Below, in pieces: positions 1 through 9,868 of a stretch of 64,000 bases of DNA (positions are counted from its first letter, which is position 1; the number at the start of each line of letters is the position of its first letter). The translations under genes and the position numbers were made by a program. The stretch is from assembly GCF_016107325.1 (NCBI RefSeq), contig NZ_RCVT01000005.1:62001-126000 (forward strand), given 5' to 3'. This DNA comes from Sphingomonas sp. MA1305. GTDB lineage: Bacteria; Pseudomonadota; Alphaproteobacteria; Sphingomonadales; Sphingomonadaceae. The notes under the pieces were generated by a model, which saw only the letters and a list, made by a program, of their open reading frames with translations, was not told where the DNA came from and ran no database searches.

Positions 1-39
1 TGGGCAGCTGCGGAGCATCCGTGGCCTTCCGGTCGTAGG

Positions 40-915
40 GTGCTTCTTCGTCGTGGCCGGATTTCACTGGCCTATCTCTGGCGGCACCGCCGGCTGCCGC
101 GGCTGGATGCACCCAGCTTGTTCACCGAGCTGGTGCAGCACCGCAAGCTGCACGACCGTGATCCACGGCTCGGTGCATTGGTCGACAAGGTGATCGTCAA
201 AGCTTGGGTGGCTCAGCAGCTCGGTCAAAAGTGGGTGACACCCACATTGTGGACCGGCTCGGCGCTGCCCGCGCTACCCCCATGGCCCAGGCCATTTGTC
301 GTCAAGTCGCGCCACGGCTGCCGTCAACACGCATTCGTCCGCACCGGCGACGAAGATTGGGCGGCGATCCGTCGCGGGGCGCGGCGGTGGATGCGAGGAA
401 CCTACGGCCGGTGGCTCGATGAATGGGCCTATTCCGGTCTCACCCCCGGCCTGCTCGTCGAGCCTTTCATCGGGAAGAATGGCGTCCTCCCCATCGACTA
501 CAAATTCTTCGTGTTCGCAGGCCACGTGGCCTACATACAGGTCCACCTTGGTCGGGAGCACGACCATCGCTGGATCCTGCTCGATCGCGATTGGCGGCGC
601 GTCTCAGCAAGGACGTCCGATCCCGATCCGGCTCCGCCGCGGGCGCTCGCCGCGATGATTGTTGCTGCGGAAGCGCTTGGCCGTGAATTCCCTTTCGTGA
701 GGGTCGACCTTTACGCGACTGGCGGTCATCCGCGTTTCGGCGAAATGACCTTCTATCCAGGGTCCGGCCTGGATCCGTTTGCGCCCGTGTCGCTGGACGC
801 GCGCCTTGGGACCGATTGGCTCGCCGCTCTGGGTGGTTCGTCGCAGCTCGGCAGCGGTTCGCAGGCTGTTGTCGCGGACATCGCCTCCAGCCTGACCCCC
901 TGCCCTTCCACTTGA
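40..915 (+). CDS. TupA-like ATP-grasp protein
   Basis: This resembles the ATP-grasp TupA-like family, which is linked to cell-surface polysaccharide or peptide ligation. Recognisable blocks, in order, are DKVIVKAWV near residue 50, the nucleotide-binding FVVKSRHGC near 86, LVEPFIG near 140, the DYKFFVF strand near 152 and a C-terminal RVDLYATGG...GEMTFYPGSG block near 222-245 that matches the metal and ATP site of the family. The annotated start is GTG. The frame stays open to the left edge of the window, so the true start may lie further upstream. The neighbouring glycosyltransferases and deacetylase fit a surface-glycan role; the substrate is unknown. Confidence 0.8.
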   Translation: MLLRRGRISLAYLWRHRRLPRLDAPSLFTELVQHRKLHDRDPRLGALVDKVIVKAWVAQQLGQKWVTPTLWTGSALPALPPWPRPFVVKSRHGCRQHAFVRTGDEDWAAIRRGARRWMRGTYGRWLDEWAYSGLTPGLLVEPFIGKNGVLPIDYKFFVFAGHVAYIQVHLGREHDHRWILLDRDWRRVSARTSDPDPAPPRALAAMIVAAEALGREFPFVRVDLYATGGHPRFGEMTFYPGSGLDPFAPVSLDARLGTDWLAALGGSSQLGSGSQAVVADIASSLTPCPST

Positions 916-1002
916 CGGGGCGGGGCACGTTTCAGGACTACACGCCGACGTTCGACGCCTCTCGAGGCCGGCCGCGAGGTCCCCGATCAGCAGCCGGACG
1001 GT

Positions 1003-2781
1003 TTAGCGTTCCCCGAACAGTTCGCGTTGCGCCTTCTCCAACTCTTCGGCGTAACGGCGTCGCACATAGCTTTCCGAAACGATCCCCAGTACATGCCGGT
1101 CATTATCCAGCACCGCCAGTTCGTCGGTGCGCGCTTCGTCGAAGCTGGCCATGACCGCGCCAATGTCCATGTCGGGGCCGAGCGCCGCCTCGCGGTTCGA
1201 CGCGAGCGTGGCGACCGGGGCGGCCGGGTCCAACCCATCAGCATAAGCGCTCGGGACGACGGCGATCCCGGCATAGGTGCCGTCGGCATCGACCAGCACC
1301 GCGCGGCTGGTGGAGCCCAGGGGAAATGCGCGCCGGAATTCTGCGATGCTCATGGATGCGGGCGTCGCCCTTGCGTCCTTGCGCATCATGCCCGCAGCTG
1401 TCAGCGTCCTAACCCAGCCGACATCCCGCGCACTCTTGATCGTTTCTCCCCGTAGGTGCAGCCGCCAAGTCGAGAACGAATAGCCGAACAGCTCGCGCAC
1501 GAGCGTGGAGGAGACGAGCGATGCGGCGATGACCGCGCCCGTGAGCGGGAAGTCGTGTGTGGCCTGCAGGACCAGCATGGCCATGGTCATCGGGCCGCCG
1601 ACTACCGCGACCGCGAAGGCGGCCATGCCGACTAGCGCGGCATTGCGAGGGTCGACGACGGGGTGGCCGACCATCATCGAGAGGCCGGCGGCGAACAGGT
1701 GGCCGATGAGCGTGCCCAGGAAAAGCGAGGCGAAAAAGAGGCCGCCGCGAAATCCAAACCCCAGCGAGACGATCGACGCCGCGCTCTTCGCGAACAGCAC
1801 GAGCAGGATGAAACCGAGCGAGGCGCCTACGGCAAGGTCGGCATGAAGCGCGCCATGACCTGCCGAGAGGACCTGAGGCGACACCATGGCGACCGGAATC
1901 AGCAGCCCGCCGCCGATGGCCGGGCGACACCAATCGGGCACGCCGGTCCGTCGTGAACCACGTTCGACCAGCGCTACCGTCCGCATCAGGGCGATGCCAA
2001 GGAGGCCGCAGATCGCGCCGAGTGCGGCATAGACGAGATAATGGTGGCTCTCGACCGCCAGATTGGAGGCAGCCTCGATCAGATAGGGTTGCACGCCGAA
2101 GGTCTGCGCGACGAGCGCGCCCGCCAGCGCGGCGGCGGCCACAGCAGCAATTGCCGACGGGGTATAGGCCCCGATGACGATCTCGAAGGCGTAGAAGGCG
2201 CCAGCCAAGGGCGCTCCGAACGCCGCCGCGATAGCGGCTCCGGTGCCCGCGCCAACCAGCGTCCGTTGATCGGCGCGGCGCAGCTTGAGCCGCGTCCCCA
2301 GCACAGATGCCACCGCCCCACCCATCTGCGCGTACGCGGCTTCGAGACCGACCGAGGCGCCGAATCCGTTCGAGATGATCGTCTGACCGGAAATGACGAG
2401 GCTGTCCGGCAGCGACATGCGTCCGCCATGCAGCGCGTTTGCCTCGACGGCATCGACCAGTCGGCGCTTACGCGCCTGGGTTGCATAACCGAACGTGGCG
2501 AGGACGAGGCCGCCCACCGGCAGGACAATGAGGCTCGCCAGCCCAAGTTCCGCGACGCCGCTCAACCGCGTCTCCGGCGGCAGGGCGAACAGCAGATGTT
2601 GTAGCGTGCGCGCCAGCGCACCCTGAATGATGCTCAACAGGCCGGCTATCCCGCCGACGACGATCGCCAAGACGATGAAGAAGGCTTCACTTGACCGCAG
2701 CCATCCTCGGACATCGCGGGCCACCAGGCGCGCGCGACGACGAGAGAGGATTTGCGCGGACGCGATGCGCCGGTCGATCAT
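1003..2781 (-). CDS. ClC-family chloride channel/antiporter with C-terminal CBS-type region
   Basis: A 592-residue inner-membrane protein of the voltage-gated chloride channel family. Its ClC blocks are visible: [15 protein letters not shown] (GREGP-like, with the glutamate kept), [16 protein letters not shown], and [18 protein letters not shown]. The last 130 or so residues look like a pair of degenerate CBS domains ([13 protein letters not shown] and [13 protein letters not shown]). The open frame continues upstream through lgt, but the ATG at 2781 overlaps the lgt stop as ATGA and gives the typical start with a basic N-terminus. It is therefore translationally coupled to lgt. Ion specificity (chloride or fluoride) cannot be read from the sequence. 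Confidence 0.9.
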   Translation of the reverse strand: MIDRRIASAQILSRRRARLVARDVRGWLRSSEAFFIVLAIVVGGIAGLLSIIQGALARTLQHLLFALPPETRLSGVAELGLASLIVLPVGGLVLATFGYATQARKRRLVDAVEANALHGGRMSLPDSLVISGQTIISNGFGASVGLEAAYAQMGGAVASVLGTRLKLRRADQRTLVGAGTGAAIAAAFGAPLAGAFYAFEIVIGAYTPSAIAAVAAAALAGALVAQTFGVQPYLIEAASNLAVESHHYLVYAALGAICGLLGIALMRTVALVERGSRRTGVPDWCRPAIGGGLLIPVAMVSPQVLSAGHGALHADLAVGASLGFILLVLFAKSAASIVSLGFGFRGGLFFASLFLGTLIGHLFAAGLSMMVGHPVVDPRNAALVGMAAFAVAVVGGPMTMAMLVLQATHDFPLTGAVIAASLVSSTLVRELFGYSFSTWRLHLRGETIKSARDVGWVRTLTAAGMMRKDARATPASMSIAEFRRAFPLGSTSRAVLVDADGTYAGIAVVPSAYADGLDPAAPVATLASNREAALGPDMDIGAVMASFDEARTDELAVLDNDRHVLGIVSESYVRRRYAEELEKAQRELFGER

Positions 2782-3638
2782 TGCCGGGCAGCGGGAGAAT
2801 AGGGCTCGCGACGCAGCTTGCGCCGTGACGCGGAGGCGATCAGGTAGACGCCGCCAACGAACATCGGCAGCGTGAGCCATTGGCCCATGTGAAGCCCGGT
2901 GCGCGCGGCGAACGCGACGAGCTGCGCGTCCGGCTCGCGGAAGAACTCGACCGTGAACCGCGCCAGCCCGTAGCCGATGAGGAAGGCGCCGACGAGCAGC
3001 CCCGGCTTCCGGCGCGCGTCGGTGAACCAGAACAGGATGGCGAGCGTCGTGAACAGGGCCAATCCTTCCAGGCCGGCCTCGTAGAGCTGGCTGGGATGGC
3101 GGGCGAGGCCGTCGTGACTGCCCGGAAACACCATGGCCCACGGAAGACCGGAGGGCTTGCCCCACAACTCGCCATTCACGAAATTCGCAAGCCGGCCGAA
3201 GAACAACCCGATCGGCACCGTGCAGGCGACGTAGTCGTGGACCCTGAGCCAGTCGAGCCCGTGGCGGCGCGCGAAGAGGACGATCGCCAAGGAAACGCCG
3301 ACCGCGCCCCCGTGGAACGACATCCCTCCATCCCATAGCTTCAGGATGCTCCACGGTTGCAGCAGCATCCAGGGACCGTAGAACAAGACGTAGCCGAGCC
3401 GCCCACCGATGATGACGCCCAACGTTGCGTAGAACACCAGGTCGTCCGCCTGCGCGCGCGACATGGGCGCGGCCGGACGACGCAGCAGCCGAAGGAGGTA
3501 GCCCCAGCCAAGGACGATGCCGGTGATGTAGGCGAGCGAGTACCAGCGGATCGGGAGCGGCCCTAAGCTGAATGCGACCGGCCTCAGGCCTAGATCGACG
3601 AAGTGCAGGTGGCCGGCGGCTGCAGAGAAATGTGTCAA
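2778..3638 (-). CDS. lgt: prolipoprotein diacylglyceryl transferase
   Basis: Lgt transfers diacylglycerol from phosphatidylglycerol to the lipobox cysteine of prolipoproteins in the inner membrane. The 286-residue length is normal and the signature regions are present: [10 protein letters not shown] near residue 79, MSFHGG near 106, and the family signature [13 protein letters not shown] near 149, followed by RHPSQLYEA. About seven membrane segments are visible. The stop overlaps the ClC start by four bases. Because lgt is usually an essential single-copy chromosomal gene, its placement beside a ClC gene suggests either a chromosomal location or a second copy. Confidence 0.96.
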   Translation of the reverse strand: MTHFSAAAGHLHFVDLGLRPVAFSLGPLPIRWYSLAYITGIVLGWGYLLRLLRRPAAPMSRAQADDLVFYATLGVIIGGRLGYVLFYGPWMLLQPWSILKLWDGGMSFHGGAVGVSLAIVLFARRHGLDWLRVHDYVACTVPIGLFFGRLANFVNGELWGKPSGLPWAMVFPGSHDGLARHPSQLYEAGLEGLALFTTLAILFWFTDARRKPGLLVGAFLIGYGLARFTVEFFREPDAQLVAFAARTGLHMGQWLTLPMFVGGVYLIASASRRKLRREPYSPAARQ

Positions 3639-3757
3639 GCTTTCTTCCTTCCGCGACCTCCTACGCGCCGCCTTATTTCAACCCAAGCGAGTTGCGTCCC
3701 CCCTCCCTCCGCGCCCGCGATCTAGGCACTGTTGGAGCGTCTCGCCTTAACTGGCCG

Positions 3758-5299
3758 CTACGACACCAGTGTGTGTGGACAGGCGGAGGGCGCACGGGAG
3801 TTACCCGGCCCACGTCTGTAGACGAGCCGAATCCGGCTATGCCCTGTCGGTATGCAGGCAGCGAGGTGGTAGTGTTCCGCGAGCGCACCCTCCAGTATTC
3901 GCCGCGTGGCCGGGTTGCCGAAAGCAAACCGCGGAAAATCATCGACGATGGCGTCGGGATGGGCAGCAAGGATGCGCGCGACCTCCGCAACTGGGTCGAC
4001 TCCGAGCGCGGCTGAGCTGGCCTCGTCCACCGTCGCGAGGTGGCCTGGAAATGCCCAACGCGTCGGCAGACAAGAATGGGTTTGCATGTAGAGCGCGGGA
4101 TAACCGTCGTAGATGTAGATGCAGCCCTTTGCCGGGCGCGCGGCGGCTGCAACTGCCAGCGCAGCCTCGCGACCGCCCTTCTCCCGCTCGCTCACCGCGA
4201 GCACGGTCTGGCCGACCGCCCAGACCACTCCAAGCGATGCGATGATCGCCGTCCTGCGACGACGCGCACCGTCGAGCGAAGGCGCGAGCAGGATTGTGCA
4301 GGGAACGAGCGGCGGGATGCCGTAGTGCGGGCTGTCGAAGCGCCCGTAGGCGAGGAGCGACGCGATACTGGCGATCAGCCACCCCGCGATCACGCCCGTA
4401 ACCGCGTCCTTGTCGCGCCAGGGCCGCGACGCCACGACACCAGCGAGCAATGGCGCGACGATGCCGGCGATGATCGCCAGCCCCGCGAGTTCGGTGGCGA
4501 TCGGCCGTCGCTGTTGCCCCAGCACGGACGCGAAGTTGCAGAACAGGAATTCGTGCGCGTGACCATGCCCCGCATACCAGGCAAGCGCGAGCGCCGTGGG
4601 CAGCGCGGCGCACGTGATCCACATAGCAGCGGACGCGATCAGGCGATCCCATGGCTCCCCGTCCCGCCTGCCGAGCCAGAGAAGCGCACAACCAAAATAG
4701 ATGCCTTCGATGAGCACGCTGTATTTGACCTGCGTCGCCAGCCCGACGGCAGCCATTGCTGCGGCCCCGAACCGCCGCGTGCGTCCGCGCCCGGCGGCGG
4801 CGTGCGCAACGGCTTTGGCCGCCAGAGCCATTGGGAAGGCGTAGAGCACCGACGCCTGCCCACCCTCCCCTTCCATGAAGTCGAGCCAGAGAAGGTATGT
4901 CGCGGCCGCCGCGGTCGCGCCGAACCGGGTCGTGTGCCGACGCGCCAGCAGGAATATAACCCAGGCCGTGCCGGTCGCGAAACACGCGGCCATCAGTTTG
5001 TATTGCACGAAGCCGTCGCCGCCCAGCAGCCGGGCGCCTGCGTAGATCACGAACAGGCCGATCGGCTTCCGGTCGAAGATGTCGACGTAAGGGGTAGCTC
5101 CCTGCAGCATCCGGTCGCCGACGAGCAGATAGAACTGCTCGTCAAAGCCGAGCACCGGGTTGCCGAACGTCTGAATTCTGGCTGCTAGAGCGACGATCGC
5201 CAGCAGTCCGAGCGCGGTAAAGGCTTCTGGCGCTCGTTTGGCCCGATCTACGTCTCTCCCGACCGTCAGAATAGCGCCGTGGCCCAACGAGAGGATCAA
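3758..5299 (-). CDS. GT-C (ArnT/PMT-like) membrane glycosyltransferase
   Basis: A 513-residue polytopic protein with the GT-C layout: a short cytoplasmic N-terminus, a first membrane helix (about 27-45), then the acidic pair D53-E54 in GFDEQFYLL on the first periplasmic loop, where GT39/ArnT enzymes keep their catalytic aspartate. A DRKPIG motif follows at about 75, then many hydrophobic segments and a soluble C-terminal third. Such enzymes transfer sugars from polyprenyl phosphates to lipids or proteins in the periplasm. The start overlaps the stop of the MlaA-like gene (ATGA, 5296-5299). The acceptor is unknown; the neighbourhood suggests an envelope lipid or glycan. Confidence 0.75.
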   Translation of the reverse strand: MILSLGHGAILTVGRDVDRAKRAPEAFTALGLLAIVALAARIQTFGNPVLGFDEQFYLLVGDRMLQGATPYVDIFDRKPIGLFVIYAGARLLGGDGFVQYKLMAACFATGTAWVIFLLARRHTTRFGATAAAATYLLWLDFMEGEGGQASVLYAFPMALAAKAVAHAAAGRGRTRRFGAAAMAAVGLATQVKYSVLIEGIYFGCALLWLGRRDGEPWDRLIASAAMWITCAALPTALALAWYAGHGHAHEFLFCNFASVLGQQRRPIATELAGLAIIAGIVAPLLAGVVASRPWRDKDAVTGVIAGWLIASIASLLAYGRFDSPHYGIPPLVPCTILLAPSLDGARRRRTAIIASLGVVWAVGQTVLAVSEREKGGREAALAVAAAARPAKGCIYIYDGYPALYMQTHSCLPTRWAFPGHLATVDEASSAALGVDPVAEVARILAAHPDAIVDDFPRFAFGNPATRRILEGALAEHYHLAACIPTGHSRIRLVYRRGPGNSRAPSACPHTLVS

Positions 5300-6432
5300 C
5301 GCGCGTCCGGCATCGGTGGCGGGACCGCCGGGCTTGTCGTCTCGGGCGCGAGCACGCCCGCCGGTCCCAACTGCGAAGACGGGGCAGCGGAGGGTTCCTG
5401 CAGCGGGCTGCTCGACGACGGCTCGGGTGCAGCCTGCACGGGCGTGACAATCGGCGCGCTGGCGCGATGTCCTCGGATGCGGTCGATCTCCGCCTGGCGC
5501 TTGTGCATGTAGATAGCCCGCCGGGTCTCGTACGGGTCTGAACTCGCGCGAACCGTGCGAGCTCGGTCGTCGGACTCAGCGCGCCGGTCGAGGATCCGGA
5601 CTACTCCCGTAGAGGCGAGATAAGCGCGGCCGCTGAACGGACCACGCAAGTAGGACACGGTCCCCACTCGGTCCACGACCCCCCCGACAAAGTCGCGCAT
5701 GGTGGTCGGCCCAATCAACGGAAGGAAGAAATATGGTCCCGGTCTGACGCCGTAATAACCGAGCGTGTCCCCGAAGCCGTTGGGGCGCCGCGGGAGTTTG
5801 AAAGGGCGGCGCTTTGCGACGTCGAACAGCCCGCCAATCCCTAGCGTCGTATTGAGCGCGAAGCGTCCGATCGTCTCCGCGGCTTTGCCGGGCTTCAGTT
5901 GGAGCGCATAATTCAGCGCCACCGTGGGCTCGTGCAGGTTGTTGAAGAAGTTGCGCAGTCCGCTGCGGACCGGATCGGGCACGGTTCGCTTGTAGGCAAG
6001 CGCGGCCGGCCCGGTAATCGCGTCGTCAACGGCCTCGGTCGCCGCGAATGCCTGTTCATTGACCTTGTGCAACGGGTCTCCGGGTGGACGGGCGGTCACC
6101 ACGATATCTGCAGGCGCAGCAGAGGAGTTGGCGGTGACGCCGGTCTTGGCTCCCGGGCCGCCGGGGCTGGCCTGGACCGCGGGATCGGCCGGGATTGAGG
6201 AGCCTGCCGGCCGGTTAGCCGTTGTTGGCAAATCAGCCGTTCCGCCCGCAGCGACCGGTCGGTCGGCCTGTATTTCCTCAGAGCGCGTCATCCCCACGGA
6301 TGTGCTCCCGTCCGCAGGCGTTGCTCCTGTGGACTGGCTCGACACCGGAACCGCTGATCGCGGTAAAGTATTCGTTTGAGCGCCGCCGGTATCGGAAGGC
6401 GCGGTGATGGCGAGCGCCGCCGCGATGATCAT
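5296..6432 (-). CDS. MlaA/VacJ-family protein
   Basis: The C-terminal two thirds match MlaA (VacJ), the outer-membrane component that removes mislocalised phospholipids: DPLHKVNEQAF, DPVRSGLRNFFNNLHEP, RFALNTTLGIGGLFD, FGDTLGYYGVRPGPYFFLPLIGP and MRDF. The first 110 or so residues are a low-complexity Pro/Ala/Thr/Ser linker. Unlike typical MlaA, I see no lipobox cysteine after the short hydrophobic N-terminus (MIIAAALAITAPS), so it may be soluble in the periplasm or have a different true start. It sits in a minus-strand operon of envelope genes and overlaps the GT-C gene by four bases. Confidence 0.85.
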   Translation of the reverse strand: MIIAAALAITAPSDTGGAQTNTLPRSAVPVSSQSTGATPADGSTSVGMTRSEEIQADRPVAAGGTADLPTTANRPAGSSIPADPAVQASPGGPGAKTGVTANSSAAPADIVVTARPPGDPLHKVNEQAFAATEAVDDAITGPAALAYKRTVPDPVRSGLRNFFNNLHEPTVALNYALQLKPGKAAETIGRFALNTTLGIGGLFDVAKRRPFKLPRRPNGFGDTLGYYGVRPGPYFFLPLIGPTTMRDFVGGVVDRVGTVSYLRGPFSGRAYLASTGVVRILDRRAESDDRARTVRASSDPYETRRAIYMHKRQAEIDRIRGHRASAPIVTPVQAAPEPSSSSPLQEPSAAPSSQLGPAGVLAPETTSPAVPPPMPDAR

Positions 6433-6496
6433 GACACGTCCCTCTAGTCAAATCGAACGGCGGCCCGGTGGCGATGCCCTGAGCTTGGCGTCCGCG

Positions 6497-6994
6497 TCAT
6501 CGCGCGTCCGGTCGCATCGCCAGCCCGTGGCGGTAATTGATCAAGACGCGGATCGGGGTGATACCGCCGCCCGCATCGACCGACACGGAGCGAGCTTTCG
6601 GTTTGGACCAGCCTAATCGCGGATTGCCGGCGAACCCGATCCCGTCGCCTGAGACGTTGAACCGGTGATCGCTGTTTCGATCGTGCAGGAGGCTCACCGC
6701 GTAGCGGCCCGCGTGCGGCAGCCGCACACACAATCGCACAGGCCCGGACCTTGGGATGACCGCCTCGACGCGCCGAAACGTCTTGCCCTCCGCGACTAGA
6801 TGGCTGTCGTCCGCCAGGAAGTCCTCGTCGGTGGCTGGATAGACTTCGAGCTTGAGGAGCCCCGTCCTGTCCCGCAATCCGACCGCTTCGACCATCAAGG
6901 CAGGGCCGGGTTCGCTGGGCCTGCACGCGCCGGCGGCCTTGCCGAGGTCGAGGTTCGAGCCGGCCTGCAAGGCGATAAGGGTAAGCGGCAGCAT
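6497..6994 (-). CDS. DUF2141-family exported protein
   Basis: A 165-residue protein with a short hydrophobic N-terminus (MLPLTLIALQAGS) that looks like a signal peptide, then a beta-rich domain. The elements LLKLEVYP, VRLCVRLPHAGRYAVSLLHDRNSDHRF, GDGIGFAGNP and the ending GGGITPIRVLINYRHG are typical of DUF2141, a transthyretin-like periplasmic family of unknown function. The start was set at the ATG that shares one base with the upstream stop (TGATG at 6994), even though the frame is open further upstream. The gene belongs to the deacetylase/glycosyltransferase operon. Confidence 0.8.
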   Translation of the reverse strand: MLPLTLIALQAGSNLDLGKAAGACRPSEPGPALMVEAVGLRDRTGLLKLEVYPATDEDFLADDSHLVAEGKTFRRVEAVIPRSGPVRLCVRLPHAGRYAVSLLHDRNSDHRFNVSGDGIGFAGNPRLGWSKPKARSVSVDAGGGITPIRVLINYRHGLAMRPDAR

Positions 6995-7929
6995 CACGCT
7001 TCGGCGACCTTCTTGGCGAGTGCGGCGGCAGCCGAGCAAATCGCCACGACGACGTGGGTGGCGATGACGAGACTGCCGATCAGTGCGATGGCCGGCACGA
7101 CGGCGGCGCCGCGCCCCAGCAGCGCCGCAACCAAGCCGGCGAAAACAACTTCCTTGGCGGGGAGGAACGGCAGCCGCGAGAGCATCAGGCGCAGCGTCGC
7201 GAGCACGAGAAGTCCGTCCAGCCGCAGTTCGGGAAGCAGCAGGTGCCAAAGCATCCCCAGCAGCAAAAGCGAGCCAGCTATACGCGCGGCATGGACCGCG
7301 GTGATGGTCCACAAGTCTTTAGCGGGAAGCGAGAACAGCCGGCGCCTGAGCAGAAACATGGTCATGGACGCGGAGGCGATCAGCCCTGCCGAAATGGCGA
7401 AAGTGCGTCCGAGCGGTCCCACCACGAAGGGAGCCACGATCGGCCAGTTCACTGCCATCAGAACGAGCGTGGCGAGATTGCCCGCGATCGCCGACAGCAT
7501 GGCCACATCCTTCACCGCCCCGAATGGCGAGGTCGAGAGCTTTGCGTGTCGCCGCGCCCAAAGGTAGAACTGAGCTTCGCCCGAGTAGCCGAATACCAGT
7601 TCGTTGGTGACTTGTTTGCGCACGAGCGCGGCTAAACCTAGCGGCGGCAGCTTCCAGAGGCGGCGGAAGATGGTGAATTCGCAGATCGGTGAGATCAAGT
7701 AGCAGGCAACGAAGGCCAGCCAGAAAGCCGGATCAACCGGAGCTGACCGAGCGGCGAGAGCGAGGCTGTCACGCCCAAGCGCCAAGCAAACCGCAACGGT
7801 ACAGCCGACTGACAGAAGCGCGCCTGCCCACCAGTGGAGGTCGGCCGGAGGGCGTCCCCAAGAGACAATTCCGCCCCTGCTCTCCGTTCCGGGTTGGACG
7901 GGAATCGCGGTCACTGCGGAGCCGCTCAC
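6994..7929 (-). CDS. polytopic membrane protein, possibly flippase-like
   Basis: A 311-residue protein with about seven hydrophobic segments and a basic central loop (WKLPPLGLAALVRKQVTNEL). It is broadly similar in layout to the lysylphosphatidylglycerol synthetase/flippase membrane domain (UPF0104-like), but I cannot confirm that from motifs. The long open frame has no good starts. I chose GTG at 7929 because it overlaps the stop of the glycosyltransferase as GTGA, the pattern used throughout this operon, and because it removes an arginine-rich, non-protein-like extension. Its place between a GT4 and a DUF2141 gene suggests a role in lipid or glycan export. Confidence 0.7.
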   Translation of the reverse strand: MSGSAVTAIPVQPGTESRGGIVSWGRPPADLHWWAGALLSVGCTVAVCLALGRDSLALAARSAPVDPAFWLAFVACYLISPICEFTIFRRLWKLPPLGLAALVRKQVTNELVFGYSGEAQFYLWARRHAKLSTSPFGAVKDVAMLSAIAGNLATLVLMAVNWPIVAPFVVGPLGRTFAISAGLIASASMTMFLLRRRLFSLPAKDLWTITAVHAARIAGSLLLLGMLWHLLLPELRLDGLLVLATLRLMLSRLPFLPAKEVVFAGLVAALLGRGAAVVPAIALIGSLVIATHVVVAICSAAAALAKKVAEA

Positions 7930-9080
7930 CGCGTCACCTCCTCGAACCGCGCAGCCTTGACTTGGCTCGACTTCCTTACTTTCTCTCGGCTCATCATCCC
8001 TCGCATTGCGGCCAGATATTGTTCCGCCGCGCCTTCCAGCGTGAAACCTCGCGCGCGTTCCCGCGCAGCGGTGCGGTCGAACGGTCGGCTCGGCTCGGCA
8101 CGAAGCGCCGCGCCCAGCAGCGTGGCATCCCCGGCAGGTACGATCGTGCCAAGCCCGCCGTGGAGCAGCGCACGCACGCCGGGGCCGCAATCCGTCGAGA
8201 CGACCCGCAACCCGGCCGCGAGTGCCTCGACGAGCATTGCAGGCACCCCTTCGTAACGGGACGAGATCAGAAGTACGTCGTGGCAGAGCATTCGGCCGGC
8301 CGCGTCCGGCACGTGGCCTGCGAAGGTCACCCGATTGCTGATCCCCAGGGTGATTGAGAGCCGCTCGAGGGGCTGGCGGAGCGGGCCGTCGCCGAACAGC
8401 GTCAGCGTATCATCCTGACCGGCACCAGCGGCAAAGGCCCGGAGCATGGTGGCGTGGTCCTTCTGGGGGACGAGCCTGCCAACGGCGATGTAACGGATCT
8501 TGCCGCTCATTCCGAAGGACGTGCCGCCGCGCGACCGAAGCTGCGCCGCGTCAATGGCCGGGTCCGGCACAACGACGCAATCCACGTCGCCCAGATGCTT
8601 CTCGAGGGATGGCAGGATGGCCGGCTCCATTACCACCCATCGGTCGATGAACCGGGTCTGCAGCCGCAGCCAGGCGGACCAAGCGGCGCGAGGACCTCGA
8701 GGCAGGTCGGAGCGGCCGAGGTCGTTGCTTATCTTGGCGAGGACGGGTGGGCAGCGCTTGCCGAGCGCGAGCTTCAGGGCCACAGCGACGACCGTGTAGG
8801 TGCTCCCAGCGCAGAACACCACGTCGGGTCTGGTCCGCCGCACATGTCCGGGCAGTTTAAAGATCATCCATGCCGTCTCGCACCAGGCGGTGCCCCAGCG
8901 GGGCTGATGGGGCACGTGGAACGTCAACCCCGCCGCGAACTCGTCCCGAAGTGCCCCCTCGGCGCGCCCGAGAAAGAGCGGCGCGTCGGTACCAAGCTCG
9001 CGCCATCGGCGCACGAGGCGCAGCGCCACGCGTTCGACCCCGCCCGGCTCGAAGCTGTGAAGGAACGTCAGGACGCGCAT
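7926..9080 (-). CDS. GT4-family glycosyltransferase
   Basis: A 384-residue GT-B fold enzyme. The N-terminus MRVLTFLHSFEPGGVERVALRL carries the GG loop of GT4 enzymes. The C-terminal half has IRYIAVGRLVPQKDH, the nucleotide-sugar-binding SSRYEGVPAMLVEALAAGLRVVSTDCGPG (EX7E-like) and a GTIVPAGD strand. It should transfer a sugar from a nucleotide sugar to a lipid or glycan on the cytoplasmic face. The start at the ATG of MRVLTF is preferred over longer arginine-rich extensions. It overlaps the deacetylase stop by 13 bases and the next gene by four. Confidence 0.88.
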   Translation of the reverse strand: MRVLTFLHSFEPGGVERVALRLVRRWRELGTDAPLFLGRAEGALRDEFAAGLTFHVPHQPRWGTAWCETAWMIFKLPGHVRRTRPDVVFCAGSTYTVVAVALKLALGKRCPPVLAKISNDLGRSDLPRGPRAAWSAWLRLQTRFIDRWVVMEPAILPSLEKHLGDVDCVVVPDPAIDAAQLRSRGGTSFGMSGKIRYIAVGRLVPQKDHATMLRAFAAGAGQDDTLTLFGDGPLRQPLERLSITLGISNRVTFAGHVPDAAGRMLCHDVLLISSRYEGVPAMLVEALAAGLRVVSTDCGPGVRALLHGGLGTIVPAGDATLLGAALRAEPSRPFDRTAARERARGFTLEGAAEQYLAAMRGMMSREKVRKSSQVKAARFEEVTR

Positions 9081-9868
9081 GCGGCGTCTGCCTGGAGATC
9101 GGCGTAACGGCTCACTTGGCGCGAGCGGCGCATCGTCGCCACCGTTTCTGAGATGCTGTCCATCACCTGCGGTTCGCCGCAATCGCCCGGGTGGACCCCT
9201 ATCCGCATAACTCGAAAAAAGGGCATTCGGCGGGCGACTTCCGCGACGGCGAGCGACGATGCCATGCGGCCCGGCGTCCGGGTCGCCCAGGTGACCACGG
9301 GCGAGAACGCCAAGGTAGCGTCGCGAGCCGGATCCCACACCCGCCAGTGGTCCTCCGCCATCGCGATCTCGGCATCGGCCAACGCCGCCTTCGCGCCCTT
9401 CCCGTAGAGCCAGGCGGGCGCCACGAAGCCTGTAATGGCGACGCCCGTAACGTCCTCAAGAAGTCGTCGACCCATCTCGATCCGGATCGTCGCCTCGACG
9501 TGGCTGAGCCCGAGAAACTCCCCCTCCCCCGCCGTCAGGTGCCGGGCCTTCAGCCTGTCCAGCCTGGAGGCATGTTCCACATCGTCGCGGTGCGAGTGGC
9601 CGTGGAGGAACATCTCGACTCCCTGCTCCGCCCAGGCGCGAAGGCGCGAGGCAAAGGCCGAGCCACGGACAATCGGGGAGCGGTTCCAGAAATTCGGCAC
9701 GACGAGCATCGCCATGCGATCGCCGCCGACCTGAAGAAGCGCCTCACGAAGCCGATCCACGTCGCCCTCGTGCCTTGGGCACACGTCGTGGATGGAGAGC
9801 AGCAGACGCTTGGGCGGCGTTCCGGCAGGCGAGCTGATTTCAGGGTTGTCGATCGTCTGAAGCGGCAT
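9068..9868 (-). CDS. DUF2334 polysaccharide deacetylase-like protein
   Basis: The sequence shows LLLSIHDVCPRHEGDVDRL near the N-terminus (the Asp of the catalytic metal site), FLHGHSHRDD (the H-x-H metal ligands) and FVAPAWLYG, all typical of the DUF2334 branch of NodB-like deacetylases. Such enzymes remove acetyl groups from N-acetyl sugars. The start at ATG 9868 (MPLQTIDNPEI) is preferred; the frame extends to 9925 with an arginine-rich stretch. It appears to be the first gene of a minus-strand operon that runs through a glycosyltransferase, membrane protein, DUF2141, MlaA-like and GT-C genes. Confidence 0.85.
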   Translation of the reverse strand: MPLQTIDNPEISSPAGTPPKRLLLSIHDVCPRHEGDVDRLREALLQVGGDRMAMLVVPNFWNRSPIVRGSAFASRLRAWAEQGVEMFLHGHSHRDDVEHASRLDRLKARHLTAGEGEFLGLSHVEATIRIEMGRRLLEDVTGVAITGFVAPAWLYGKGAKAALADAEIAMAEDHWRVWDPARDATLAFSPVVTWATRTPGRMASSLAVAEVARRMPFFRVMRIGVHPGDCGEPQVMDSISETVATMRRSRQVSRYADLQADAACAS

